A stretch of DNA of 64,000 nucleotides from CAZXFA01 sp964640085 (GTDB lineage Bacteria > Actinomycetota > UBA4738 > HRBIN12), in the NCBI GenBank assembly GCA_964640085.1, contig CAZXFA010000002.1, positions 73,297 to 137,296 of the forward strand, read 5' to 3'. The notes beneath the pieces were generated by a model, which did not search any database, was not told the DNA's origin, and saw only the letters and a list, made by a program, of their open reading frames with translations. The position numbers were made by a program, and so were the translations under genes. Positions within the stretch are counted from its first letter, which is position 1. The number at the start of each line of letters is the position of its first letter. Of this stretch, positions 8,180-16,309 are shown piece by piece.

Positions 8180-9037
8180 CTAGCCTTCGGGACCGCCCTG
8201 CTCGCGCAGGTACCGTTCGAGCTCGGCCGCGAGGTCCTCGCCGCTGGGGACCTCGTACGAGCCCCCCTCGTCGGCGGCCTCCTCGAGGCGCTGGATGTAG
8301 TCGGCGAGGTTGCCGTCCTCCTCGATCGCCTCGCTCACCTCCTGCTCCCACTCGCGGGAGGCGCGTTCGAGGCCTTGGGTGTCGAGCTCGACCCCGAGGA
8401 GCTCGCGCATCCGCCGCACGAGCGCCAGCGCGACCTTGGGGTTGGCCGTCTGCGGTAGGTAGTGGGGGGATGCAGCCCACAGCGACAGCGAGGGTATGCC
8501 GGCCCGGGCGGCGCGGTCGTTCAACACGCCGACGATCCCGGTCGGGCCCTCGTAGCGGGCCGGCACCACGTCGGGCCGCTCGGACCAGCGGGGGTCCGAG
8601 GAGGACGCGGTCACCGGCGCGGGACGCGTGTGGGGGACGTCGGCGAGGAACGCCCCGAGCGTGACGAGCACGTCCACCCCGCCCAGGTCGGTACAGGCCC
8701 GCAGGATCTGATCGCAGTAGGTGCGCCATCTGGTGTTGGGCTCCACCCCGAGGAACACCACCAGGTCGCGGTCCCCCATCTTCGCGTGGGCGAAGTCGTT
8801 GCGGGGCCAGTCGATCCTCCGCGTCTGGCCGGCCACCAACCGGACGGTCGGGCGGTGGACCTGGAAGTCGTAGAAGTCCTCTGGATCGATCGACGCGAAG
8901 CGTCGGGCGCCCGACTGTTCCCGGACCAGCCGCGCGGCGGAGGTGGCGCCCTCGCCTCCGTCGTTCCAACCGGCGAACGCACAGACCACCATCGGGGAGC
9001 TGGCGCGAGGGCGAGCGCGGTACGTGAGGTGGGTCAC
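8180..9037 (-). CDS. PAC2-family protein (proteasome assembly chaperone-like)
   Basis: A 285-aa member of the PAC2 family, which is widespread in actinomycetes and archaea and related to eukaryotic proteasome assembly chaperone 2. Diagnostic segments are VVCAFAGWNDGGEGAT near the N-terminus, the FYDFQVHRPTVR motif, LVTLGAFLADVPHTRP and the acidic C-terminal helix. Its bacterial role is not settled. A GTG at 9037 gives the expected N-terminus. No proteasome genes are nearby. Confidence 0.9.
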   Translation of the reverse strand: MTHLTYRARPRASSPMVVCAFAGWNDGGEGATSAARLVREQSGARRFASIDPEDFYDFQVHRPTVRLVAGQTRRIDWPRNDFAHAKMGDRDLVVFLGVEPNTRWRTYCDQILRACTDLGGVDVLVTLGAFLADVPHTRPAPVTASSSDPRWSERPDVVPARYEGPTGIVGVLNDRAARAGIPSLSLWAASPHYLPQTANPKVALALVRRMRELLGVELDTQGLERASREWEQEVSEAIEEDGNLADYIQRLEEAADEGGSYEVPSGEDLAAELERYLREQGGPEG

Positions 9038-9086
9038 CGAGACAGTCTGGCCGCCGGGCGCCCGGGTGTCACCCCGAGCCGGCTTC

Positions 9087-9347
9087 TCACTCGGGCGTTC
9101 CGCCCACGAGCCAGGTCCATCGCCGCATGATCGGGCACGTGAGCGTCCGGGTGACTCCGTCGATCTCCTGGAGAGGGCGGAGGACCCGCTTGCCCAGTTC
9201 GTCGATGCTGTCGGCCTCCGCCCGGACCACCACGTCGTGCGGTCCCGTGACGACCTCGACCTCGAGCACCCCGGGGAGGTCGCGCGCCCGGCGGGCCACG
9301 TCCGCGTCCGTCCCCACCTGGACCTGCAGGAAGACGAAGGCCTGCAT
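9087..9347 (-). CDS. Stand-alone Lrp/AsnC ligand-binding (RAM) domain protein
   Basis: An 86-aa paralogue of the protein at 5414-5644, sharing AFVFLQV, VTGPHDVVVR, LGKRV and GVTRTLTC, with a short extra C-terminal tail. It again lacks a DNA-binding domain. It lies 49 bp upstream of the PAC2 gene and probably begins the minus-strand run that ends with the other paralogue. The start was set at MQAFVF, which matches the domain boundary; a longer frame upstream adds only five residues. Confidence 0.82.
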   Translation of the reverse strand: MQAFVFLQVQVGTDADVARRARDLPGVLEVEVVTGPHDVVVRAEADSIDELGKRVLRPLQEIDGVTRTLTCPIMRRWTWLVGGTPE

Positions 9348-9424
9348 CGGACAACGGTACAACCCCGGTCAAGCCGGACCCCCTCCTTGAGCCGATCGGG
9401 CCGCCGTGGGACCATCGCCGGACC

Positions 9425-11155
9425 TTGAGAGCCCGCGCCCTCCTCTCGGTCGTCGTCGCGCTCGGGGCGACGGCCGCTCCCAGCCCCGCCCTGGCTCAGG
9501 GGGCCGAGCTCCAGCTCTCGGCCTCCACGAACGCCGTGACCTACGGCGACCCGGTCGTGATCTCCGGATCGATCGTCGGGGATCCGGGATGCGCGGCGGG
9601 TCGGTCGATCGCCCTGCGGTGGCGATCGGCCGAGGGTGCCCCCCTCACCACGGTGGCGGAGGGGACGACCGACGCCGACGGCGCGTTCGCGTTCGACCAG
9701 GTCCAGCCGTACACGGGCCGGTACCGGGTGGACGCCCCAGAGGCGGGTCCGTGCGAGCGCCTGACCTCGACCGAGGTCCCGGTCCGCGTTCGCGCACTCG
9801 TCGAGGCTTCGGTGGTGGTCGGTTCGGCCGAGGTGGGCGGGTGCGTGGACGTCTCGGTCACGGTCTCGCCCTCCAAGGCGGGGCAGACGGTGCTCCTGGA
9901 GCACCGTCGGGACGGCTGGCGCACGCGCGAGACCCTGACCCTCGATGCCACGAGCGCGGCGAGGGCGCGACCGTGCCTGGCCTGGGACGACCTCGGCGTC
10001 CTCCGGCTCCGGCTCCGATGGGAAACCCAGGACGGACTCAACGAGGCCGCGGCCAGCCCCGTGATGGCGTTCGAGGTGGTCCGGGCCGCATGGATGCGGA
10101 AGATCGACCGGATCGTCGGGGGCCTGTCGGTCTCGGTCTCGATCGGTGAGGACGAGCGGTTCCTCTACCGGCACGCCGACCGGGTGTCCCGGATCCCGGC
10201 CTCCAACGAGAAGCTGCTGCTCGCGATGGCGCTGCTCGACGCGTTCGGCCCGGACGCTCGGATCCCGACGCGAGCGGCGGTGGTCGCCGTCGACGACGGG
10301 GTTGTCGACGGCGACCTCTGGATCCTGGGGCGGGGCGACCCGCAGGTCGGGCCCGCCACGATGCGTGGCCTGGCCCGCCGGATCGCCGCGGGCGGCATCA
10401 CACGGATCGAGGGCCGGGTGATGGGGAGCACGGCCTACTTCCGCCGCGACTGGGACGCGCCGGGATGGAACACCGTGGCGCGCCGCTACGTGAACCGCCC
10501 GACGGCCCTCACCTACGACGGGAACCGCTCGGCCTCCCCCGAGCTCGAGGCCGCGAGGGTGCTCGCGGCACGGCTGGAGGCGCTCGGCGTCCGCGTGGGA
10601 CGCAAGCCGGGATCGGGACCCGCGCCGGGCGGCCTGGAGACGGTCGCGGAGGTGCGCTCGGCCCCGCTCGCCCGCCTCCTGGCCCGGACCCTCCGTCCCT
10701 CGGACAACTTCATCGCCGAGGTGCTCGGGAAACGGCTCGGGGTTCACGAGCTGGGCGCACCGGGCACGATCGCCAAGGGCGCGGCCGCGATCGAGGGGTG
10801 GGTACGGACCCACGGACCGGACTTCGCGCTCCACGACGCCTCCGGCCTGTCCTACGACAACCGTGTGAGTGCGGAGGGGGTCGTTGAGCTGCTCTGGGAG
10901 GCGGAGGCCACCACCTGGGGGGCCGACCTGCGTCGGGCCCTGCCGAGGGGCGGTCGGGGCACCCTGCGGGACCGCCTGACCTCGGTGCGGATCCGCGCCA
11001 AGACCGGAACGCTGATGGGCGTCTCGAGCCTGTCCGGGTGGGTCCATGCCGGGGGGTGGGTGGAGTTCTCGATCCTCTCCTCGGGGATGTCCAAGGCAAC
11101 CGCCGTTGAGATCGAGGACCGGCTCGTGCGGATCGTGCGGAACGCGCTCGCCTGA
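9425..11155 (+). CDS. dacB: D-alanyl-D-alanine carboxypeptidase/endopeptidase (PBP4, S13)
   Basis: A 576-aa exported penicillin-binding protein that trims peptidoglycan peptides. It has a signal peptide (TTG start, then ALLSVVVALGATAAPSPALAQ), an N-terminal beta-rich region of about 200 residues, then the S13 motifs: SxxK as SNEK (in RIPASNEKLLLAMAL), SxN as SDN, and KTG in AKTGTL. The N-terminal extension, which looks like an Ig-like domain, is unusual for PBP4. It is divergent from the RAM/PAC2 run. Confidence 0.9.
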   Translation: MRARALLSVVVALGATAAPSPALAQGAELQLSASTNAVTYGDPVVISGSIVGDPGCAAGRSIALRWRSAEGAPLTTVAEGTTDADGAFAFDQVQPYTGRYRVDAPEAGPCERLTSTEVPVRVRALVEASVVVGSAEVGGCVDVSVTVSPSKAGQTVLLEHRRDGWRTRETLTLDATSAARARPCLAWDDLGVLRLRLRWETQDGLNEAAASPVMAFEVVRAAWMRKIDRIVGGLSVSVSIGEDERFLYRHADRVSRIPASNEKLLLAMALLDAFGPDARIPTRAAVVAVDDGVVDGDLWILGRGDPQVGPATMRGLARRIAAGGITRIEGRVMGSTAYFRRDWDAPGWNTVARRYVNRPTALTYDGNRSASPELEAARVLAARLEALGVRVGRKPGSGPAPGGLETVAEVRSAPLARLLARTLRPSDNFIAEVLGKRLGVHELGAPGTIAKGAAAIEGWVRTHGPDFALHDASGLSYDNRVSAEGVVELLWEAEATTWGADLRRALPRGGRGTLRDRLTSVRIRAKTGTLMGVSSLSGWVHAGGWVEFSILSSGMSKATAVEIEDRLVRIVRNALA

Positions 11156-11400
11156 GCGAGCATCGGTCGTCGGCAACGGGAGGCAAACCCATCCCCCCAT
11201 CCGGCCGATGCAGACCGTTGAGATGGACGGACCCATCACCGCCCCCCACCAGGAGGGGCTCCTGAACAGCGCTGCATGGTGGACGCGCCTGGGTGGAGGA
11301 TCGACCCGGCGGCGGAGCCTCCTTTCGCGTCGTGCTCCCCGACGCCGACGGTCCCGAGCCCGCCGTCCTTCCCGGTGACCGAGGCTGAGCGACCGAGCGA

Positions 11401-12147
11401 TCAGCGACCGAGCGCGCCCTCGATCTCGCGTGCCGCTTCGGCGACAGCCGGGGCGTACCGGCGAGCGCTGATCCGCCCGATCCTGGACGAGGGTCCGGAC
11501 ACCGAGACCACCGCCAGCAGGATGTTGTAGGCACCGACCACCGGCGCGCTGACCGAGCCGACGCCCGGTTGCCGCTCCCCCGCGCTGGATGCCCAGCCCC
11601 GCGACCGGACGAGCTCGACCTCCCGGGCGAACCGTTCGGGTTCCGCGGCCTTGCGCACGTGCCGAGCCGGGCGCGGGTCGAAGGCGAGGAAGACCTTGGC
11701 CGCGGAGCCCGCGGACAGGGGCAGCGAGGCGCCGACTGGGACGATCGTGCGCAGCTCGTGGTCCGACTCGACCGCGTCGATGCACACGCGCGCGTCCCCG
11801 CTACGGACGAACAGCTGGGCGCTCTCCCCGGTGGTCCGGGCGAGCCGTTCGAGCACGGGATGGGCGAGGTCGCGCAGCGGCAGCTCGCGCGCCGCATCGG
11901 TGGCCAGACGCAGGAGCCGTGGGCCCAGCCGGTACCCGAACCCGCCGTAGAAGGCGAGGAATCCGTGGTCCTCCAGGGCCTTCACGAGACGGTGAGCGGT
12001 CGTCCGCGAGAGCCCCGTGGCGCGCGCGACCTGGGTGGCCGTGCGGGCGCCGGCCTCGACCGCATCCAGGACGGCCACAGCGCGGTCGAGGGTCCCCACC
12101 GCGCTGCGGGTGGTGGCCCGCTCCCCTCCTCGTGTGTTCCGCATCAT
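11401..12147 (-). CDS. IclR-family regulator, NdgR/LtbR-like
   Basis: A 248-aa IclR regulator: N-terminal winged helix (TLDRAVAVLDAVEAG, ATQVARATGLSRTTAHRLVKALE) and a C-terminal effector domain containing GSAAKVFLAF and VGSVSAPVV. It is divergent from leuCD. In Streptomyces (NdgR) and Corynebacterium (LtbR) an IclR protein in this place controls leuCD, so the same role is inferred. I prefer the ATG at 12147 because the alternative GTG at 12162 lies inside a likely operator palindrome; the true start could also be the ATG at 12144. Confidence 0.85.
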   Translation of the reverse strand: MMRNTRGGERATTRSAVGTLDRAVAVLDAVEAGARTATQVARATGLSRTTAHRLVKALEDHGFLAFYGGFGYRLGPRLLRLATDAARELPLRDLAHPVLERLARTTGESAQLFVRSGDARVCIDAVESDHELRTIVPVGASLPLSAGSAAKVFLAFDPRPARHVRKAAEPERFAREVELVRSRGWASSAGERQPGVGSVSAPVVGAYNILLAVVSVSGPSSRIGRISARRYAPAVAEAAREIEGALGR

Positions 12148-12156
12148 GGTATCCAG

Positions 12157-12171
12157 TCCCACTATATGGGA
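12157..12171. promoter_or_regulatory. Candidate IclR operator between iclR and leuC
   Basis: TCCCA-CTATA-TGGGA is a perfect 5-bp inverted repeat with an AT-rich centre in the short divergent region between the IclR gene and leuC. Its place, 45 bp before leuC and just before the regulator gene, fits an autoregulated operator. The AT-rich spacer could equally be part of a promoter -10 region. Confidence 0.45.
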
Positions 12172-12215
12172 GTCAGGTGGACGGCGCCTCCGACGTCTGT
12201 CACGATGCGCGCACG

Positions 12216-13592
12216 ATGAGCGATCGGCCGATGACCCTGGCGGAGAAGGTGTGGGAGCGACACGTGGTGCACCGATCCGAGGGCGAGCCCGACCTGCTCT
12301 ACGTCGACCTCCACCTCGTCCACGAGGTGACGAGCCCCCAGGCCTTCGACGGCTTGCGGATGCATGGCCGCCCGGTCCGCCGCCCGGATCTCACCGTGGC
12401 CACGATGGACCACAACGTGCCCACCGCCCCCGGCCCCGAGGACCCGATCAGCATCCGGCAGATGGACGCCTTGCGTCGCAACTGCCGGGAGTTCGGCATC
12501 ACGCTCTTCCCCACCGGGGACCTCGGCCAGGGCATCGTCCACGTGATCGGACCGCAGATGGGCCTCACGCAGCCCGGACTGGTGATCGTCTGCGGGGACT
12601 CGCACACCTCCACGCACGGTGCGTTCGGGGCGCTCGCGATCGGGATCGGAACCAGCGAGGTAGAGCACGTGCTCGCCACCCAGACCCTGCCACAGGCCAC
12701 GCCCAGCACCATGGCCGTCACCGTCGAGGGTGACCTGCCGCCCGGCGTCACGGCAAAGGACGTGATCCTCGGGATCATCGCCCGGATCGGCACCGGCGGC
12801 GGGATCGGCCACGTGATCGAGTACCGAGGTTCGACGATCCGTTCCCTCTCGATGGAGGGGCGGATGACCGTCTGCAACATGTCGATCGAGGCTGGAGCCA
12901 GGGCCGGCATGGTGGCGCCCGACGACGTGACGTTCGCGTACCTGGAACGGCGGCCACACGCGCCGTCGGGCGCGGACCGGGAGGCAGCACTCGACGACTG
13001 GCGGTCGCTGCCGACCGACCCGGGGGCGACCTTCGATCGGCAGTTTCGGATCGACGCCCGCGAGCTACGCCCCCACGTGTCCTGGGGAACCAACCCCGCC
13101 CAGACTGTGACCATCGACGACGCCGTCCCCGAGCCTACCGACGCCGCTTCGGAGCGCGCGCTCGCATACATGGCGCTCGAGCCCGGCATCCAGATGCGCG
13201 AGATCAGGCCCGACACCGTCTTCATCGGCTCGTGCACGAACGGACGTATCGAAGACCTGCGTGAGGCCGCCGCCGTGCTGCGCGGCCGGAAGGTCCACCC
13301 AGGCATGCGCGCGATGGTCGTGCCCGGCTCGATGCTCGTGAAGCGCCTGGCCGAGGAGGAGGGACTCGATGTGGTGTTCACGGGGGCCGGGTTCGAGTGG
13401 CGCGATGCCGGCTGCTCGATGTGCCTGGGGATGAACCAGGACCAGCTCTCACCGGGCGAGCGGAGCGTCTCGACCTCGAACCGCAACTTCGAGGGTCGCC
13501 AGGGCCCGGGCGGCCGGACCCACCTCGCCTCGCCGGCCGTGGCCGCAGCCACCGCCGTGGCGGGGCACCTCGCGACGCCGGAGGACCTGTGA
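12216..13592 (+). CDS. leuC: 3-isopropylmalate dehydratase large subunit
   Basis: A 458-aa aconitase-superfamily subunit that, with LeuD, converts 2- to 3-isopropylmalate in leucine synthesis. The 4Fe-4S ligands are visible as Cys in GSCTNGRIEDL and the pair in DAGCSMCLGMN. It has DHNVPT and GDSHTSTHGAFG as expected. The ATG at 12216 gives the standard N-terminus MTLAEKVWERHVV a few residues in. Its stop overlaps the leuD start by one base (TGATG). Confidence 0.96.
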   Translation: MSDRPMTLAEKVWERHVVHRSEGEPDLLYVDLHLVHEVTSPQAFDGLRMHGRPVRRPDLTVATMDHNVPTAPGPEDPISIRQMDALRRNCREFGITLFPTGDLGQGIVHVIGPQMGLTQPGLVIVCGDSHTSTHGAFGALAIGIGTSEVEHVLATQTLPQATPSTMAVTVEGDLPPGVTAKDVILGIIARIGTGGGIGHVIEYRGSTIRSLSMEGRMTVCNMSIEAGARAGMVAPDDVTFAYLERRPHAPSGADREAALDDWRSLPTDPGATFDRQFRIDARELRPHVSWGTNPAQTVTIDDAVPEPTDAASERALAYMALEPGIQMREIRPDTVFIGSCTNGRIEDLREAAAVLRGRKVHPGMRAMVVPGSMLVKRLAEEEGLDVVFTGAGFEWRDAGCSMCLGMNQDQLSPGERSVSTSNRNFEGRQGPGGRTHLASPAVAAATAVAGHLATPEDL

Positions 13593-14188
13593 TGGAGCCG
13601 TTCCGCGTGCACACCGGCCGGGCCGTCCCGCTCGACCGGGCCGATGTCGACACCGATCAGATCATCCCCGCCGAGCACCTGAAGCGGATCGAGCGGACCG
13701 GGTTCGGACCGTTCCTCTTCGCCGCGTGGCGCGAGGACCCCGCCTTCGTCCTGAACGACCCGCGGTTCGACGGAGCCACGATCCTGCTCGCGGGGCCGAA
13801 CTTCGGCTGCGGCTCCAGCCGAGAGCACGCGGTCTGGGCGCTCGAGGATCACGGGTTCCGCTCGGTGATCTCTCCGTCGTTCGCCGACATCTTCCGCAAC
13901 AACTGCACGAAGGTTGGCCTGCTCCCGGTGCAGCTCCCCATGGAGAGCGTCCGGGCCCTGATGGGCGCGGTCGATACCGACCCGGCCACCGAGATCACGA
14001 TCGACCTCGAGACGAAGACCGTCACGGGCGCCGGCGTGGAGGCGGGGTTCGAGATCGACGACTTCACGAGATCGCGTCTGCTGGAGGGGCTGGACGAGAT
14101 CGGGCTCACGCTGCGCCGCGAGGCGGAGATCGTGGCCCACGAGCGAGCCCGCCTCGGTCGGCTCCCGTCCGTGCGCCCTGCCGAGTAG
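13592..14188 (+). CDS. leuD: 3-isopropylmalate dehydratase small subunit
   Basis: A 198-aa swivel-domain partner of LeuC. Diagnostic parts are VDTDQIIPAEHLKRI near the N-terminus, GPNFGCGSSREHAVWAL, and SFADIFRNNCTKVGLLPV. Length matches the family. The start overlaps the leuC stop, so the two subunits should be made in step. It converges with the GNAT gene at the end of the ilv-leu operon. Confidence 0.96.
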   Translation: MEPFRVHTGRAVPLDRADVDTDQIIPAEHLKRIERTGFGPFLFAAWREDPAFVLNDPRFDGATILLAGPNFGCGSSREHAVWALEDHGFRSVISPSFADIFRNNCTKVGLLPVQLPMESVRALMGAVDTDPATEITIDLETKTVTGAGVEAGFEIDDFTRSRLLEGLDEIGLTLRREAEIVAHERARLGRLPSVRPAE

Positions 14189-14193
14189 GTCCG

Positions 14194-14231
14194 GGTCCAC
14201 CCGGTACGGGTAGTTAGAGGTCCACCCGGTA
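14194..14231. repeat. Short direct repeat between leuD and GNAT gene
   Basis: GGTCCACCCGGTA occurs twice, 25 bp apart, in the 25-bp gap between the convergent leuD and GNAT genes and the GNAT gene end. The first copy also forms a small palindrome, CCGGGT-CC-ACCCGG. It could aid transcription termination but lacks a T-run. Confidence 0.4.
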
Positions 14232-14726
14232 GCGGACCGTCGGCCGCATCTCGCAGTCGACGCGCTCGCTCGTGGTCAGGCCGTCGGCGTGCCAGCCCTC
14301 GCGCTCGTAGAACCGCCGGCCGGCCTCGTTGCTCTCGAGCACCCACAGGGTGGCGCTGTGGAACCCGCGCTCGCGCAGGTCCTCGCCCGCGTGATCGAGC
14401 AACCGTTTGCCGATGCCCTGCCCGAAGCGCTCGGGGTCGAGGTAGAGTGCGTAGAGCTCGCCGGTCCGCTCGTCCGCGTCGGCATCCTGGCTCGGTCCGG
14501 TCACGGCGAACCCGACCACTCGCCCACCGTCGACGGCCACCCACGTCCGGCGCGCCCCAGGGTTCTCGAGGGCACCGCGGTGCTGCTCGAGCCGCTCCTC
14601 CACGGAGAGCGAATCCAGGTAGTCGTCGGTGAGCTGCCCACGGTAGGCGGCCTGCCACGATCGGACGTGGACGTCCGCGATCGCCTCGGCGTCGCCTGCA
14701 GCGGCCTCGCGGACCTGGATGGTCAC
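14214..14726 (-). CDS. GNAT-family N-acetyltransferase
   Basis: A 170-aa acetyl-CoA-dependent acetyltransferase. It contains DVHVRSWQAAYRGQL at the N-terminus, the acetyl-CoA loop FGQGIGKRLLD (Q/R-x-x-G-x-G type), and ESNEAGRRFYEREGW. The start overlaps the cimA stop by 4 bp (ATGA), so it is the last gene of the ilv-leu operon; a role connected with amino acid synthesis is possible but nothing in the sequence names the substrate. Confidence 0.88.
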   Translation of the reverse strand: MTIQVREAAAGDAEAIADVHVRSWQAAYRGQLTDDYLDSLSVEERLEQHRGALENPGARRTWVAVDGGRVVGFAVTGPSQDADADERTGELYALYLDPERFGQGIGKRLLDHAGEDLRERGFHSATLWVLESNEAGRRFYEREGWHADGLTTSERVDCEMRPTVRYRVDL

Positions 14727-16309
14727 GCCGGCTCGGCCTCACGGGGGTGGAGCAGACCGTAGAGGTAGCCGTCGACCAGTGCCTCCCAGGAGGCCTCGAT
14801 GATGTTCTCGGAGACCCCGACGGTGGTCCATTCCCGCTGGCCGTTCGACGTGTCGATCAGGACGCGGACCACGGCCCCGGTCCCGTGCGTCTCGTCCAGG
14901 ACGCGGACGCGGAAGTCTTCGAGCGTGATGTGCTCGAGCTCCGGGTACTCGTTCGCGAGCGCCTTGCGGAGCGCGTTGTCGAGGGCACCCACCGGGCCCT
15001 GCCCCTCCGCGCTCTCGATGTGGCGCGTGCCGTTGGTGCGCACCTTCACCGTGGCCTCGGCGAGCGGCGGCTCGCCGTCGCCGACCCGCTCCTCGACGTG
15101 CACCCGATAGCTCTCGACGTGGAAGAAGGGCTGGTTCCACCCCCCGGCGCGCCGCATCAGCAGCTCGAGCGAGGCGTCGGCCACCTCGAACGTGTAGCCG
15201 GCCGCCTCGCGCCGCTTGAGCTCCTCGAGCAACGCGGGGATCGCCCCGTCGGCGAGTTGGAGCCTGAACTCGGTGGCCTTCATCCGCAGCGTGGCCGCGC
15301 CCCCGAGGTCGGAGGCCACGACGCCACGGTGGTTCCCCACGCGCTCCGGATCGACGTGCTCGTAGGCGCGCGTGAGCCGAGCGACGCCGCTGGCGTGCAG
15401 CCCGGCCTTGTGGGTGAAGGCGTAGCGCCCCGCGTAGGGCTGGCGAGGGTCCGGCGCGACGTTGGCGATCTCGGCCACGAAGTGTGCGAGCTCCGTCAGG
15501 CGCTCCACCGCGCCTCCGGGCAGGCATCCGGCCCCCATCTTCAGGGTGAGGTTCGCGGCGATCGGGATCAGGTCGGCGTTGCCCGTGCGCTCGCCGTAGC
15601 CGTTCACCACGGCCTGGACCTGATACACGCCGTGCCGGACCGCCATCAGCGAGTTCGCGACGGCGCAGCCGGCGTCGTTGTGGACGTGGATCCCGAGCTG
15701 GGTGGTCACCGCCGGCCGGACCGCGTGGACGATCTCCGCCACGTCGTAGGGCAGCATGCCCCCGTTCGTGTCGCACAGCACAAGGCGCTCGGCCCCGGCC
15801 TCCTCCGCCGCCACCAGGATCGCCACCGCGAACTCCGGGTTCGACCGGTAGCCATCGAAGAAGTGCTCGGCGTCGAAGAACACCCGCCGGCCTTCGCGCC
15901 GAAGGAACGCGATCGAGTCGTGGACCATCGCCACCGCCTCACCGAGGTCGGTCCGCAGGGCCTCGGTGACGTGCAGGTCCCAGGACTTGCCGACCAGGCA
16001 CACCACCTCCGTCCCCGCCTCGAGCAGATCGCGCAGGACGACGGAATCGTCGACGCGCTCGCGCGCTCGGCGGGTCATCCCGAATGCGGTCAGGGTGGCG
16101 GTGGACAGCGTCTCCTTCGTGGCGAGCTTGAAGAACTCGGTGTCGCGGTGGTTGGCGCCCGGCCACCCGCCCTCGACGTACGGCACGCCGATCTGGTCGA
16201 GTCTGTGTAGGATCCGCAGACGATCCTCGATCGAGTAGGAGAACCCGGTTCCCTGCGCACCGTCGCGCAGCGTGGTGTCGTACAGCTCCACCTCGAGCCG
16301 CTCGCTCAC
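14723..16309 (-). CDS. cimA: (R)-citramalate synthase
   Basis: A 528-aa enzyme of the LeuA/HMG-CoA lyase-like family that condenses pyruvate and acetyl-CoA to citramalate, feeding 2-oxobutyrate to isoleucine synthesis without threonine. It starts ELYDTTLRDGAQG, which is the CimA form of the DTTLRDG motif (LeuA has GEQAPG here), has IHVHNDAGCAVANS metal ligands and a C-terminal allosteric dimer domain (TVKVRTNGTRHIESAEGQGP). It overlaps leuB by 4 bp. Confidence 0.93.
   Translation of the reverse strand: MSERLEVELYDTTLRDGAQGTGFSYSIEDRLRILHRLDQIGVPYVEGGWPGANHRDTEFFKLATKETLSTATLTAFGMTRRARERVDDSVVLRDLLEAGTEVVCLVGKSWDLHVTEALRTDLGEAVAMVHDSIAFLRREGRRVFFDAEHFFDGYRSNPEFAVAILVAAEEAGAERLVLCDTNGGMLPYDVAEIVHAVRPAVTTQLGIHVHNDAGCAVANSLMAVRHGVYQVQAVVNGYGERTGNADLIPIAANLTLKMGAGCLPGGAVERLTELAHFVAEIANVAPDPRQPYAGRYAFTHKAGLHASGVARLTRAYEHVDPERVGNHRGVVASDLGGAATLRMKATEFRLQLADGAIPALLEELKRREAAGYTFEVADASLELLMRRAGGWNQPFFHVESYRVHVEERVGDGEPPLAEATVKVRTNGTRHIESAEGQGPVGALDNALRKALANEYPELEHITLEDFRVRVLDETHGTGAVVRVLIDTSNGQREWTTVGVSENIIEASWEALVDGYLYGLLHPREAEPA

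Noticed and set aside
9031..11785. Minus-strand frame of over 1000 residues across dacB and the IclR gene
   Set aside because: Only the last 285 residues match a family (PAC2). The rest is an opposite-strand shadow of dacB and other genes.
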